A DNA stretch of 64,000 nt from Holophagales bacterium (GTDB taxonomy: Bacteria; Acidobacteriota; Thermoanaerobaculia; UBA5066). The notes beneath the pieces were generated by a model. That model was not told where the DNA came from and made no database searches. It saw nothing but the letters and a program-made list of their open reading frames with translations. This document shows positions 23,003-32,042 of the stretch, in pieces. Location: the NCBI GenBank assembly GCA_016714815.1, contig JADKBZ010000019.1, positions 61,543-125,542 of the forward strand, given 5' to 3'. The first letter of the stretch is position 1. Every line of letters begins with the position of its first letter. A program made the position numbers and the translations under genes.

Positions 23003-25432
23003 GTGATCGGCCGCCGCGCCGCCGCGATCCTCGTCCTCCTCCTCCCGGTCCTCCTCGCGGCGGGGCTCGGGATCGGCGCCGGCTGGGCGGTCTCGCAGCT
23101 CATCCGCGTCCCCAAGGTGGAGCAGCTCGCGAGCTACCGGCCCGACATCGTCACGGAGCTGCGGGGAACGGACGGGACGATCGTCGCCCGGTTCGCGATC
23201 GAGCGCCGGTTCCTCGTCACGCGGGCCCAGATCCCCGACGTCCTCGTGAAGGCAGTCCTCGCAGCCGAGGACGCCCGCTTCTACGACCACGGCGGCGTCG
23301 ACATCATCCGGATCGGCGGCGCCGCGCTGCGCGACCTCGCGACCCGCCGGCTCGAGCAGGGCGCCTCCACCATCACCCAGCAGCTCGCCAAGCTCGTCTT
23401 CCTGACGCCGGAGAAGTCGTTCGCCCGGAAGATCAACGAGGTCTTCCTCACGGTCGAGATCGAGAAGCGGTACTCGAAGGACCAGATCCTGACGATGTAC
23501 CTCAACCAGGTCTACCTCGGGCACGGCAACTACGGCGTCGAGGCCGCCTCGAAGTGGTACTTCGACCGGCCGGCGAAGGAGCTGACGCTCCCCCAGGCGG
23601 CGCTCCTGGCAGGCCTCATCCAGCGGCCCGAGGCCTTCTCGCCCATGAGGAACCCGTCCGCCGCCAAGGCGCGCCGGGACCTCGTCCTCCGCCGGATGCT
23701 GGAGGAGCAGTACATCGACGCCCGAACCGCCGCCGCGACCCGCGAGGCCCCGCTGGGCCTTTCCAGGTCCGCGCGCGAGGCGACGATCGGCCCCTACTTC
23801 TGCGAGGAGGTCCGGCAGTACCTCGAGAAGACCTACGGCGACCGCGGGCTCTACCGGCAGGGGCTGCGCGTCGACTCGACGCTCGACCCGCGCCTCCAGA
23901 CCTGGGCGGAGGAGGAGCTGCGGCGGGGCCTCAGAAGGCACGAGCGGCGCTTCGGGTTCCGCAAACCGAGGAACCTCGCCGACGACGGGATCGATCCCGA
24001 GAAGTACGACGACCCGGAGTGGGAGGAGCCGAACGCGGCGGGCGCCGAGCCGAGCGCCGTGCGCGCCGTCGTTCTCTCGGCCGGAAGGACCGGCGCGGAG
24101 CTGCGTGTCCGGGACCGCCGGTTCACGCTTCCCGCGAAGGCGTTCCGCTTCACGCGCGCCGAGAGCCCGGCGAGCGCCGTTCGGCGCGGGGACCTCGTCC
24201 TCGTGGAACGGGTGACGGACGAGGGAGGCCGGGAAGAGACGATCGTCACCCAGGAGCCGGTCGTGGAGGGCGCCGTCGTCATCCTCGAGAACGGCACGGG
24301 CGCCGTCCGCGCCCTCGTCGGCGGCTACGACTTCTCCCGCTCGAAGTTCAACCGGGCCGTTCAGGCGCTCCGCCAGGTCGGATCCGCTTTCAAGCCGATC
24401 GTGTACATGACCGCCGTCGAGGAGGGCTTCACCCCCGCCGACACCGTCCTCGACTCGCCGATCTCGATCTCGATCGACCCGCGCCAGGCTCCGTGGCGGC
24501 CGCAGAACTACACCCGCAAGTTCGGCGGAATCCTGACGTACCAGTACGCCCTCGAGAACTCCATCAACGTCCCGGCGGTCCGCGTCGACCTCCTCGTCGG
24601 AACGCGGAGGGTGATCGAGACGGCCCGCCGCCTCGGAATCCGCCAGCACCTCCTCGCCTACCCCTCGCTCGCGCTCGGATCGTTCGAGGTGTCGCCGATC
24701 GAGATGGCGGCGGCCTACTCCGTCTTCGCGAACCAGGGCCTCCTCTACGAGCCTCGCCTCGTCGAGAGGGTCCGGGACGCCGAAGGGGTCCTCCTCGAGG
24801 AGAACCTCCCCGACCCGAAGGAAGCCGCCGCGCCGGCCCCGTCCTACGTGCTGCTCAAGATGCTCGAAGGCGTTCCCGAGCGGGGCACCGCGGCCAGGGC
24901 GAAAGCCCTCGGCCTCCGGATCGCCGGCAAGACCGGGACGACGAACGACCACACCGACGCCTGGTTCATCGGCGTCACGCCGAAGCACACGATCGCCGTC
25001 TGGGTCGGACACGACGCCAAGAAGAGCATCGGCCCGAAGTCGACCGGGGGGGACACCGCGCTTCCGATCTGGATGGGGATCGTCGCGCGGATGAAAGAGG
25101 CCGGGATCGTGAAGCCGTCCGACGACTTCGACGTCCCGCAGGGGGTCGTCTTCGTCCCATTCGACCTGGCCACGGGCTACCGGGCGACCCCGTCGTGCGC
25201 AAAGATCGTCCTCGGGGCCTTCGCGAACGGGACCCAGCCGACCGAGACCTGCGGCGACCGGCCCCACGCCGTCTCGACCCTCCCCCACTACCTCCAGAAG
25301 GCGGTCTATGCGCCGAAGCGGGGCGAGTCGAGCGGCGCCGACGTGAAGGTCGACGACGCGCCCCGGCCCGCCCCCGGGGTCCCGCCGCCGCCCATGCCGG
25401 CGACCTCCGCCGGCAGCGGGCCCCCCGACTGA
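23003..25432 (+). CDS. Class A penicillin-binding protein (PBP1A-type)
   Basis: The protein has 809 residues. A single N-terminal membrane anchor ([20 protein letters not shown]) is followed by a GT51 glycosyltransferase domain with the catalytic [10 protein letters not shown] near residue 91 and [11 protein letters not shown] near 121. The transpeptidase domain has all three active-site motifs: SAFK near 462, SIN near 518 and KTGT near 641. An inserted OB-like segment of ~100 residues lies between the two domains. The protein polymerises and crosslinks peptidoglycan outside the inner membrane. The C-terminus is proline-rich and may be disordered. The start is GTG with almost no leader. No other cell-wall gene is adjacent. 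Confidence 0.93.
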   Translation: MIGRRAAAILVLLLPVLLAAGLGIGAGWAVSQLIRVPKVEQLASYRPDIVTELRGTDGTIVARFAIERRFLVTRAQIPDVLVKAVLAAEDARFYDHGGVDIIRIGGAALRDLATRRLEQGASTITQQLAKLVFLTPEKSFARKINEVFLTVEIEKRYSKDQILTMYLNQVYLGHGNYGVEAASKWYFDRPAKELTLPQAALLAGLIQRPEAFSPMRNPSAAKARRDLVLRRMLEEQYIDARTAAATREAPLGLSRSAREATIGPYFCEEVRQYLEKTYGDRGLYRQGLRVDSTLDPRLQTWAEEELRRGLRRHERRFGFRKPRNLADDGIDPEKYDDPEWEEPNAAGAEPSAVRAVVLSAGRTGAELRVRDRRFTLPAKAFRFTRAESPASAVRRGDLVLVERVTDEGGREETIVTQEPVVEGAVVILENGTGAVRALVGGYDFSRSKFNRAVQALRQVGSAFKPIVYMTAVEEGFTPADTVLDSPISISIDPRQAPWRPQNYTRKFGGILTYQYALENSINVPAVRVDLLVGTRRVIETARRLGIRQHLLAYPSLALGSFEVSPIEMAAAYSVFANQGLLYEPRLVERVRDAEGVLLEENLPDPKEAAAPAPSYVLLKMLEGVPERGTAARAKALGLRIAGKTGTTNDHTDAWFIGVTPKHTIAVWVGHDAKKSIGPKSTGGDTALPIWMGIVARMKEAGIVKPSDDFDVPQGVVFVPFDLATGYRATPSCAKIVLGAFANGTQPTETCGDRPHAVSTLPHYLQKAVYAPKRGESSGADVKVDDAPRPAPGVPPPPMPATSAGSGPPD

Positions 25433-25481
25433 AGAGCGCCCGGCGCCGCTCGCGCCCTCTCCGCTCTCTCCTTGCCTCCTG

Positions 25482-25508
25482 AAAACGAAAACCCCGCCGA
25501 AGCGGGGA
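25482..25508 (-). terminator. Terminator of the rplI operon
   Basis: On the minus strand the stem CCCCGC-TTCG-GCGGGG is followed by TTTTCGTTTTC, giving a classic U-rich tail. It lies about 50 bp beyond the rplI stop. Confidence 0.8.
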
Positions 25509-25520
25509 ATTCGAAGACCG

Positions 25521-25545
25521 GCCGGGGCCTTCGCCCCGGCGTTTC
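25521..25545 (+). terminator. Probable terminator of the PBP1A gene
   Basis: A perfect 8-bp stem GCCGGGGC / GCCCCGGC with CTTC loop is followed by a short GTTTCC tail. It stands back to back with the minus-strand terminator of the opposing rplI operon. Confidence 0.6.
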
Positions 25546-25559
25546 CGCTTCTTCAGGCG

Positions 25560-26012
25560 TTACGCCGCGACGACCTCGACGTTCAGGGTCGCGATCACCT
25601 CGCGGTGCAGGCGGACGTGGACGGTGTGCTTGCCGAGCCGCTTGATCGGCTCCTCGAGCTCGATCCGCCGACGGTCGACGGTGATGCCCTTTCCAGCCAG
25701 CGCCTCGGCCAGCTCGGAGGCGGTCACGGAGCCGTAGAGAGCGTCGTGCTCGCCCGCCTTCTTGCGAACGGTGATGGTGAGACCCTCGAACGCCTTGGCG
25801 ACGGTCGAGGCCTGGTCCTTCTCCTTCGCCTGGGAGACGTCGTAGCGCTTCTTCTCCTGCTCCAGACGCTTCACGTTCCCCGGCGTGGCGAGGTAGGCGA
25901 GCTCCTTGGGAAGGAGGAAGTTGCGGGCGTACCCGGCAGCCACCGAGACGACCTCGCCCCGGTTGCCGAGGCCACGCACCTCATCGGTCAGGATCACTTT
26001 CACGTCGGACAT
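25560..26012 (-). CDS. rplI: 50S ribosomal protein L9
   Basis: The protein has 150 residues. The L9 N-terminal domain signature is present: VRGLGNRGEVVSVAAGYARNFLLP, followed by the long charged helix (EQEKKRYDVSQAKEKDQ) and the C-terminal domain. L9 binds 23S rRNA and helps keep the reading frame. It is the last gene of the leftward run rpsF - rpsR - DUF2232 - rplI, 7 bp after the membrane protein gene, and is followed by a strong terminator. The length and motif match well. Confidence 0.96.
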   Translation of the reverse strand: MSDVKVILTDEVRGLGNRGEVVSVAAGYARNFLLPKELAYLATPGNVKRLEQEKKRYDVSQAKEKDQASTVAKAFEGLTITVRKKAGEHDALYGSVTASELAEALAGKGITVDRRRIELEEPIKRLGKHTVHVRLHREVIATLNVEVVAA

Positions 26013-26019
26013 GTTCCGT

Positions 26020-26982
26020 TTACTCCCTTCTTCCCGACCCGCCGCCGCTCTCTTCCTTCCGTGAGAACCTCTCCCGGAAGTCGAGGAACTCGTCTAGGAG
26101 CCCGCCGATGGCCACGAGGACCGGTATCGGCATCTGGACGGCGAGAACGTACACCGGTGCTCGGATCAGGAGGCCGACACGCCCCCTGTCGAGCAGAGCG
26201 CGGATTATCGCCATCCCCCGGAGGAAAAACAAGGTGCCGAGCGGGATGAGGACCGTAATCGCCGCCCGCGACGCCATTCCGTCCGTCAGAGCGGCGAGCG
26301 CTCCCGCCGGAATGAAAGCTGCGGCGGCTGCGAGAGGCGTCCGGAACGTGGCGAACGATCCGGGATTGAGGGGCGCTTCCTCGAGGCCCGCCCGGCGCCC
26401 GAAGGCGTAGACGAGGAGAGCCGCGTGGATCGCGCACCCGGCAAGAACGAGCCCGGGGAGCTGCCACGCGACGAGGTGGCGCATCCGGTCGAAGGCGGCC
26501 CCGGTCGCCGAGAGGGTCTCCTCCGTCCAGCCGTTCTTGCGGTAGAAGTCGAGCAGTTCCGGCCGCAGGGCGTCGAGCTTCAGGGCGAGGAGCGCTCCCG
26601 GGTCGACCCCTTCGACCAGCGTCACGGCGAGGATCGCTCCGAGGACGCCCACGCCGGAGAGGGCCGCCGAGAGCCAGACGAGCTCCTCGCGGCTTCGGCC
26701 CGGCGTGGCGCCCGCCACGAGGCCGAGAGCCGGCAGGGCGACGAAGGCGAGAGCGCAGGTGGCGGCGAGGATCGCCCCGGTGCCGCCCCCCAGAAGGCCG
26801 AAAGCCGTTGCGAACGGGAGGACCGCCGCAGCGAGGGGAAAGACGGCGGCGGGGCTCTTCATCTCCCGGCCGGCTCGCGCGACGCGGGCCGCGGCGGCAG
26901 GAAGAAGGTACGGGGCCACCGGCGGGAGGACGGCCGCAAGGGCTGCAGAGAGCCCCGCCAGGGGCGGGGCCAGAAACGGCAA
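26020..26982 (-). CDS. DUF2232 (YybS-like) membrane protein
   Basis: The protein has 320 residues and about eight transmembrane helices. The position between rpsR and rplI is the usual one for DUF2232 proteins in many phyla, and the family assignment rests largely on this context. The segment RPELLDFYRKNGWTEETLSA between helices is the typical soluble loop region. The cellular role is unknown. The start is a TTG at 26982 whose ribosome-binding site (GGAGGGG) is buried in the 3' arm of an 11-bp hairpin, so translation may be damped or coupled to rpsR. It lies 7 bp before rplI. Confidence 0.75.
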   Translation of the reverse strand: MPFLAPPLAGLSAALAAVLPPVAPYLLPAAAARVARAGREMKSPAAVFPLAAAVLPFATAFGLLGGGTGAILAATCALAFVALPALGLVAGATPGRSREELVWLSAALSGVGVLGAILAVTLVEGVDPGALLALKLDALRPELLDFYRKNGWTEETLSATGAAFDRMRHLVAWQLPGLVLAGCAIHAALLVYAFGRRAGLEEAPLNPGSFATFRTPLAAAAAFIPAGALAALTDGMASRAAITVLIPLGTLFFLRGMAIIRALLDRGRVGLLIRAPVYVLAVQMPIPVLVAIGGLLDEFLDFRERFSRKEESGGGSGRRE

Positions 26983-27009
26983 GCCCCTCCGGCGCGGAGC
27001 CGGAGGGGC
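26983..27009 (-). promoter_or_regulatory. Hairpin hiding the ribosome-binding site of the DUF2232 gene
   Basis: A perfect 11-bp stem (26983-26993 with 26999-27009, 5-nt loop) abuts the TTG start. On the transcript its 3' arm contains GGAGGGG, the only candidate ribosome-binding site. It could act as an attenuator after rpsR or as a translational block. It has no T-run. Confidence 0.5.
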
Positions 27010-27028
27010 GGAGCCGGACGGAGGTTCG

Positions 27029-27289
27029 CTAGTCGGCGACGTAGGGAAGGAACGCCAGGTAGCGCGCGCGCTTGATCGCGGTGGCGAGCTTGCGCTGGTA
27101 GAACGCCGAGGTTCCGCTGATGCGGCGCGGAAGGATCTTGGCGCGCTCGGGGACGAAGCTCTGGAGGAGCTTGACGTCCTTGAAATCGATGTAGCCGATC
27201 TTCTCGACGGTGAACTTGCAGACGCGCTTCCTGCGGACGAAGAACTTCTTCTTCGCGGGACGACGGGCGGGACCGGACGGAGCAGCCAT
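27029..27289 (-). CDS. rpsR: 30S ribosomal protein S18
   Basis: The protein has 86 residues. The conserved core reads [19 protein letters not shown], followed by [17 protein letters not shown] and [13 protein letters not shown], all typical of S18. A basic N-terminus ([14 protein letters not shown]) contacts rRNA. S18 forms a heterodimer with S6, which is encoded 17 bp upstream. Only one cysteine is kept, so this is a zinc-free type. The ATG start has a good GAGAGGAAG-type ribosome-binding site. Confidence 0.96.
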   Translation of the reverse strand: MAAPSGPARRPAKKKFFVRRKRVCKFTVEKIGYIDFKDVKLLQSFVPERAKILPRRISGTSAFYQRKLATAIKRARYLAFLPYVAD

Positions 27290-27306
27290 CTTCTTCCTCT
27301 CCTCGA

Positions 27307-27852
27307 TCAGCTCTCGGGCTGGGCCGGCGCGTCGACGGAAGCCTCGGGGGCCTCGGGGGCCTCGGCGACTTCAGGGGCCGGAACAGGCGCCGGAACCGCG
27401 GCGGACTCGGGGGCCGGTGCGACCTCGGCGGGCGCAACGGAGGGGGCGGCCGGGACGGGCGCCGGGGCCATCGCAGCCTCGGGCGAGGCCGGAAGGGCGC
27501 GCGACGGACGGGCCTTCACCTTGCGGGCGATCTTCTGACCGTGACGCAGCTCCTCGTCGATCCGGACGGTGAGGTAGCGCAGGACGTTCTCCGACAACTT
27601 CATCTTCCGCTGCACCTCGGCGACGGCCTTCGATCCAGCCCGGAAGAGGAAGTTGTGGTAGGTCGCCTCGGTCTTCTTGTTGATCTGGTAGGCGAGGCGA
27701 CGGCGGCCCATCGTCTCGTCCTTCTCGAGGACGGCACCGAGGTCCGTCAGGAGCTTGCGGAATTCCTCGACGACCTCGGCAGCTCCCTGCTCGTCCTTGT
27801 CGGGGACGATCAGGAAGACCAGGTCGTAGAGACGCTTCGGGGTTTCGGTCAC
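27307..27852 (-). CDS. rpsF: 30S ribosomal protein S6 with Ala/Pro-rich C-terminal extension
   Basis: The protein has 181 residues, against about 95-130 for usual S6. The first ~100 are canonical: [12 protein letters not shown] at the start, then [20 protein letters not shown] and [10 protein letters not shown]. The remaining ~70 are a low-complexity tail of alanine, proline, valine and glutamate with no recognisable domain, likely disordered. The start is the GTG at 27852, preceded by AAGGAGGAATC; an in-frame start at 27879 is less likely. The 67-bp leader after pth contains a 7-bp hairpin (TCGCGGG/CCCGCGA) that might take part in S6:S18 autoregulation, though I cannot confirm the known leader motif. 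Confidence 0.94.
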   Translation of the reverse strand: MTETPKRLYDLVFLIVPDKDEQGAAEVVEEFRKLLTDLGAVLEKDETMGRRRLAYQINKKTEATYHNFLFRAGSKAVAEVQRKMKLSENVLRYLTVRIDEELRHGQKIARKVKARPSRALPASPEAAMAPAPVPAAPSVAPAEVAPAPESAAVPAPVPAPEVAEAPEAPEASVDAPAQPES

Positions 27853-27919
27853 GATTCCTCCTTGCGGATCGCGGGGCAAGCCCGCGAGGCGCGGCCCATC
27901 GGCCGAGCCAAGGGTTGAT

Positions 27920-28537
27920 TCAGCCCGCCGGAACGATTTCCGACGGGCGGTTGAAGCGGTTCATGGCGGCGTCGATCCCCTCCGCGACGAAGGTCTCGAT
28001 CGCCTCGCAGGCGGTGCCGAGGACGGGTGCGAGCGCGGTCCTCTCGGACTTGGAGAAGCGGTCCAGGACGTAGTCGGCGAGATCCTCGCCGGGGCGGAAA
28101 TGATCGCCGGCAACGCCGATTCTGAGACGTGGGAAGTCGTCGGCGCCGAGGCAGTCGATGACGCTCTGAAGCCCCTTCTGGCCCCCGGAAGAGCCGGACG
28201 GGCGAATCCGCAGCCGGCCCACGGGGAGCGCCACGTCGTCGGAGACGACGATCATCCGCTCCCGGGGGATGGCGTGCTTGACGAGAAGCCCTTTTACCGA
28301 TTCGCCGGAGAGGTTCATGTACGTCTGAGGCTTTGCGACGAGGATCGGCGTGTCGCCGATCCGGAGGCGCCCGGTCAACGCCCGGCAGTCGAGCCGGTCG
28401 ACTCGCGTCGGACGGGCCGGGTCGGCGGAGAGGCGCCGGACGAGCGCGTCCAGCACCTCGAACCCGACGTTGTGGCGCGTTCCGACGTAGCGGTCGCCCG
28501 GGTTGCCGAGCCCCACGACGAGGGCAGCCTCGGCCAA
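27920..28537 (-). CDS. pth: Peptidyl-tRNA hydrolase
   Basis: The protein has 205 residues. The catalytic region is clear: VVGLGNPGDRYVGTRHNVGFEVLD with the active-site histidine in TRHNVG, then KPQTYMNLSG and the SSGGQKGLQSV loop, and the conserved FPRLRIGV segment. The enzyme frees tRNA from peptidyl-tRNA that has dropped off the ribosome. The start is a TTG at 28537, 2 bp downstream of the rplY stop, so translation is probably coupled. The order prs - rplY - pth is widely conserved. Confidence 0.95.
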   Translation of the reverse strand: MAEAALVVGLGNPGDRYVGTRHNVGFEVLDALVRRLSADPARPTRVDRLDCRALTGRLRIGDTPILVAKPQTYMNLSGESVKGLLVKHAIPRERMIVVSDDVALPVGRLRIRPSGSSGGQKGLQSVIDCLGADDFPRLRIGVAGDHFRPGEDLADYVLDRFSKSERTALAPVLGTACEAIETFVAEGIDAAMNRFNRPSEIVPAG

Positions 28538-28539
28538 GC

Positions 28540-29280
28540 CTACTTCTTCCCCTTCTTCTCGGCCTTCGGAGCGGCGGCCGCGGGAGCGGCAGCCTTCGCG
28601 GCTCCGGCCTTCGGAGCGGCGCCCTTGGCCCCTTCGTCTTCCTTCTTGCCCTTCTTGGCGACCTCGGGCTCGGCCACCGCGGCCGCCTCGGCGCCCTCGG
28701 CGCCCTCGGCGCGCGGCATGACGACGTGCGCCAGGACCCGGTCCGTGTCGCCGATGACGCGGAACTTGTCGCCCATGTTCAGGTCGGCCACGCGGAGGAC
28801 CTCGCCGGCTCCGAGCGCGGAGACGTCGACCTGGATCGAAGCGGGGATGTCGGCCGGCAGGCACTCGATCTCGAGCTCGCGGGTGACGACGTCGAGGAGC
28901 CCGCCGAGCTTGACACCGGCCGCCGTTCCGACGGCCTCGACCCCGACCTTGATCTTCATCTTCTTGTCGAGGAGGATCCGGAGGAAGTCGACGTGGATCA
29001 GCTCCCGCCGGAGCGGGCTGAGGGTGACGTCGCGCACCATGACGTGCCGCTTCTCTTCCGTCCCCTTGAGCTGGAGGAGAAAGACGACGTTCTGGTGGAT
29101 TCCCTTGCGGAAGAGGCCGAGGAGCGCCTTCCGGGGAACGCTGAGCGAAATCGGCTCCGTGCCGGCTCCCCCGCCGTAGAGGACGGCCGGGATCAGGTCC
29201 TTCTCGCGCAGGCGGTTGCAGGCGTTCTTGCCCGTCTCGGTGCGGCGCTCGACTTCGATGACGACGTTTTCCTGGAGCAT
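28540..29280 (-). CDS. rplY: 50S ribosomal protein L25 (general stress protein Ctc type)
   Basis: The protein has 246 residues. The N-terminal L25 domain includes RRTETGKNACNRLREKDLIPAVLYG and the C-terminal beta domain of the Ctc (TL5) type ends near residue 190 with DTDRVLAHVVMP. The last ~45 residues are an Ala/Lys/Glu-rich tail ending KKGKK, typical of long Ctc proteins. It binds 5S rRNA. A TAGAAT box 69 nt upstream suggests the gene has its own promoter in the 194-bp space after prs. Confidence 0.94.
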   Translation of the reverse strand: MLQENVVIEVERRTETGKNACNRLREKDLIPAVLYGGGAGTEPISLSVPRKALLGLFRKGIHQNVVFLLQLKGTEEKRHVMVRDVTLSPLRRELIHVDFLRILLDKKMKIKVGVEAVGTAAGVKLGGLLDVVTRELEIECLPADIPASIQVDVSALGAGEVLRVADLNMGDKFRVIGDTDRVLAHVVMPRAEGAEGAEAAAVAEPEVAKKGKKEDEGAKGAAPKAGAAKAAAPAAAAPKAEKKGKK

Positions 29281-29349
29281 TTCCGGATTCCTTTCTTTGG
29301 GCGGACGGTCCGGCAGAGTCCGGGCGTCCGGTCCGACGCAGAGCCGAGG

Positions 29350-29355
29350 ATTCTA
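29350..29355 (-). promoter_or_regulatory. -10-like box (TAGAAT) upstream of rplY
   Basis: TAGAAT on the minus strand matches the consensus at five of six positions. It stands in the 194-bp gap between prs and rplY and would give a 60-65 nt leader with an AAAGGAATCC ribosome-binding site. The -35 region is weak. Confidence 0.45.
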
Positions 29356-29474
29356 CACGAGCGGCCCGAATCGCCGGTTCGGGAGACCGCGGGGGTCTGG
29401 GGGGTGTCGTTCGGCGCCTCCCCCGGGGCGGCCGCCAGCCGAGTTCCCGGGCGGGAGAGGGCCTCCCTGGAAAC

Positions 29475-30431
29475 CTAGACGAAGAGCGACGAGACCGAGG
29501 TTCCCTCGTGGATCCGGTGGATCGCCTCCCCCAGGAGCGGCCCGATCGACAGGGGCGTCAGGACCGGGCAGCGGGCCACCTTCTCGTCGATCGGGAGCGA
29601 ATTCGAGCAGAAGACCCGCTCGATGGAGCTGGCGTTCAGGCGGTCGATCGCGGGGCCCGACAGGACGGCGTGGACGCAGCCCGAGAAGACCCGCTCGGCG
29701 CCGGCCTCCTTCAGGGCGGCCACGGTGTTGATGAGCGTCCCGGCGGTGTCGATGATGTCGTCGACGATCAGGACGTTCTGGCCCCGCACGTCGCCGATGA
29801 CGTTCATGACCTCGACCTCGTTCTTGGCCTTCCGCCGCTTGTCGACGATGGCGAGGGAGACTCCGAGGCGCTTGGCGAAGGCGCGCGCCCTCTCGACGCC
29901 CCCGGCGTCGGGCGAGACGACCGTGAGGGGGTCGAGCTTGGCGTCGCGGATGGCGTCGAGGAGGACGGCCGAGGCGAAGAGGTGGTCGACCGGGATGTCG
30001 AAGTAGCCCTGGATCTGCGCGGCGTGGAGATCCACGGCAAGGACCCGGTCGGCGCCGGCGGACGTCAGCAGGTCGGCCACGAGCTTGGCGGTGATCGGGA
30101 CGCGGGGCTTGTCCTTGCGGTCCTGCCGGGCGTAGCCGTAGTACGGGAGGACGGCCGTGACGCGCGACGCCGAGGAGCGCTTGAACGCGTCGAGCATGAT
30201 GAGGAGCTCCATCAGGCTCGCGTTCACCGGCGGACACGTCGGCTGTACGACGAAGACGTCGGCCCCGCGGACGTTCTCCTCGATCTGGCAGTAGTTCTCG
30301 CCGTCCGAGAAGTTGTAGAGCGTCACCCGCCCCGCTTCCTGCCCCAAAGCCCGGCAGATCTCGCCGGTCAGGGAGGGGTGAGCCCGCCCACCGAAGACCT
30401 TCAGCTCTCCGTACGGAACCCTCAGCGTCAT
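29475..30431 (-). CDS. prs: Ribose-phosphate pyrophosphokinase (canonical)
   Basis: The protein has 318 residues, close to the standard length. It carries the ATP-binding YGYARQDRK, the metal-binding DLHAAQIQGYFDIPVDHL, the flexible catalytic loop DKRRKAKN, and the PRPP-binding VDDIIDTAGT. It makes PRPP for nucleotide, histidine and tryptophan synthesis. It lies 13 bp after the tRNA-Gln gene, downstream of ispE, an arrangement conserved across many bacteria. This is the housekeeping copy; a diverged paralogue lies at 10858-11862. Confidence 0.96.
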   Translation of the reverse strand: MTLRVPYGELKVFGGRAHPSLTGEICRALGQEAGRVTLYNFSDGENYCQIEENVRGADVFVVQPTCPPVNASLMELLIMLDAFKRSSASRVTAVLPYYGYARQDRKDKPRVPITAKLVADLLTSAGADRVLAVDLHAAQIQGYFDIPVDHLFASAVLLDAIRDAKLDPLTVVSPDAGGVERARAFAKRLGVSLAIVDKRRKAKNEVEVMNVIGDVRGQNVLIVDDIIDTAGTLINTVAALKEAGAERVFSGCVHAVLSGPAIDRLNASSIERVFCSNSLPIDEKVARCPVLTPLSIGPLLGEAIHRIHEGTSVSSLFV

Positions 30432-30444
30432 GGCTCTCTCATCC

Positions 30445-30519
30445 TGGCTGGGGAGGGAGGATTCGAACCTCCGATAGGCGGTTCCAAAGACCGCTGACTT
30501 ACCACTTGTCGACTCCCCA
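30445..30519 (-). tRNA. tRNA-Gln (anticodon TTG)
   Basis: The minus strand folds into a full cloverleaf. The acceptor arm is TGGGGAG / CTCCCCA with G as discriminator, and CCA is encoded. The anticodon arm GCGGT-CTTTGGA-ACCGC presents TTG, which reads CAA glutamine codons. The T arm is GGAGG-TTCGAAT-CCTCC. It lies between ispE and prs, all in the same direction, so it is likely processed from the operon transcript. Confidence 0.96.
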
Positions 30520-30534
30520 GCACGGGGCGGGATA

Positions 30535-31401
30535 TTACTCTGCCCGCCGCGGAGCGCTCCGGGAGCGGCTTTCCTCGCGCGAGAGCGTCGGGACGATGCG
30601 AACCGCCGAACCGGCGGGAAGCCCTTCGAGCCGGCGTGCGCCCTCGGTGGCCGCAGCGAGGTCGGGGAAGAGGCCGAAGACGGTGGAACCGCTCCCGGAG
30701 AGACGGGCCCGGGCCGCGCCGGCCCTCTCGAGGGCTTCCCGCACGTCGCGGAGCGCGGGGAAGAGCGCCTCGGCCGCCGGCTCGAGATCGTTGCGGTCGG
30801 GGGCGTCGCCCGCCCCGAGAGCCCAGCCGCCGCGCCCGTCCCAGGCCGGAGCCTCCAGGCGACGGAAGACCGCCGGGGTCGACACGGGGAACGGAGGCAT
30901 CACGAGGACGACGGCCTGTGGCGGAAGGTCCGGCAGCGGCTCGATCCGCTCTCCCCGCCCCAGGCCCCGGGCCGTCCCGCCGTGAAGGAAGAAGGGGACG
31001 TCGGAACCGAGGGCGCCGCCGACCCGGGCGAGGAGGTCGAGGGGCAGGTCGAGCTTCCAGAGGGCCGAGAGCCCGAGGAGGGTGACGGCGGCATCGGCGC
31101 TGCCGCCCCCGAGACCGCCTCCCGAGGGGATCCGTTTCTCGAGCGTGATGGCCGCGCGGGGACGGATGCCGGCCGCCTCGGCGAGAGCGCGTGCCGCCCG
31201 CAGGACGAGGTTCTCCGCGCCTGCCGGGATCGAGGGATCGTCCACGTCGAGCGTCAGGCCGTCGCTCTCCTCGAACGTGAGCCGGTCGGTCAGCCCGACC
31301 GCCTGAAAGAGGGTGTCGAGCTCGTGGTACCCGTCCGGCCTCTTTCCGAGGACGACGAGCGAGCGGTTCACCTTCGCGAACGCCTCGGCGACGAGCTTCA
31401 T
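30535..31401 (-). CDS. ispE: 4-diphosphocytidyl-2-C-methyl-D-erythritol kinase
   Basis: The protein has 288 residues and is a GHMP kinase. AFAKVNRSLVVLGKRPDGYHELDTLF opens the protein as in IspE. The glycine-rich ATP loop IPSGGGLGGGSADAA lies near residue 90, and the C-terminal GSGSTVFGLF matches motif 3. It phosphorylates CDP-methylerythritol in the MEP route to isoprenoids, which would supply the UbiA enzyme elsewhere in the window. It overlaps the LolB-like gene by 4 bp (ATGA) and precedes tRNA-Gln and prs. Confidence 0.95.
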   Translation of the reverse strand: MKLVAEAFAKVNRSLVVLGKRPDGYHELDTLFQAVGLTDRLTFEESDGLTLDVDDPSIPAGAENLVLRAARALAEAAGIRPRAAITLEKRIPSGGGLGGGSADAAVTLLGLSALWKLDLPLDLLARVGGALGSDVPFFLHGGTARGLGRGERIEPLPDLPPQAVVLVMPPFPVSTPAVFRRLEAPAWDGRGGWALGAGDAPDRNDLEPAAEALFPALRDVREALERAGAARARLSGSGSTVFGLFPDLAAATEGARRLEGLPAGSAVRIVPTLSREESRSRSAPRRAE

Positions 31402-32042
31402 CCCTTCGGAACCTCCTCCCCTGCCGGCCAGCCCCCGTAGCTCTCCAGCGTCAGAAGCGCTCTCCCCTCGGGCCCCTTCAGCTCGATCCGCCTCGGCAGG
31501 CCGTCGCCGGGCGCGAGCTCGACGCTCACGCCTCCAGGGAAGAGGAGCCCCGTGACCCCGCCCGAGGGCGAGACGAGAACGGCGCGCCCGTCTCCGGACG
31601 GCAGCTTCAGCTCGATCCGGCCTCCCCGGACGAATGCCCCTTCCCCCGAAGGGGGCTCCTCGGGGACTCCGAACAGGACGGCGAGGAGGTCCGCCCCGGC
31701 GAGCCGCCCCGGAAAGAGCTCGCTCGCCTCACTCCCCGCCCTGCGGATCACCCCGGACCGCGGCGTCCCGGCCAGGGGGACCGACGCGCGCCAGGCGAGA
31801 GACTCGCCGTCCCAGAAGAGGGCGAGGTAGCCCCGGACCGTCAGGCCCGCACTGGCGGAGACTTCTCCCCGGAAGAGCGCCTTGAACCGGCGCGGGCTCC
31901 ACGCCACGTCGCGAACCGCCAGCACGGTTGCCAGGGCATCGACCGTTCGGCCGGGGTCCGCCGGAACCGCCGCCGGGCCCGCCGTCCGGCACGACGTGGC
32001 GGCCAGGAGCGCGGCCGCGGCGACCGCGGCGGGAAGCCTCAC
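31398..32042 (-). CDS. LolB-like outer-membrane lipoprotein
   Basis: The protein has 214 residues with a lipoprotein signal: a short hydrophobic stretch ending LLAATSC, the lipobox cysteine at residue 18. The mature part looks like a LolA/LolB (DUF4292-type) half-barrel with FKALFRGEVSASAGLTVRGYLALFWDGES. LolB receives lipoproteins from the periplasmic carrier and inserts them in the outer membrane. Sequence similarity alone is weak. The position directly before ispE and prs is the same as lolB in Escherichia coli, which supports the call. It overlaps both neighbours by 4 bp. Confidence 0.65.
   Translation of the reverse strand: MRLPAAVAAAALLAATSCRTAGPAAVPADPGRTVDALATVLAVRDVAWSPRRFKALFRGEVSASAGLTVRGYLALFWDGESLAWRASVPLAGTPRSGVIRRAGSEASELFPGRLAGADLLAVLFGVPEEPPSGEGAFVRGGRIELKLPSGDGRAVLVSPSGGVTGLLFPGGVSVELAPGDGLPRRIELKGPEGRALLTLESYGGWPAGEEVPKG

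Noticed and set aside
27853..27919. S6:S18 autoregulatory RNA before rpsF
   Set aside because: A small hairpin exists, but I could not match the conserved loop and bulge of the known leader, so it is mentioned only in the rpsF entry.
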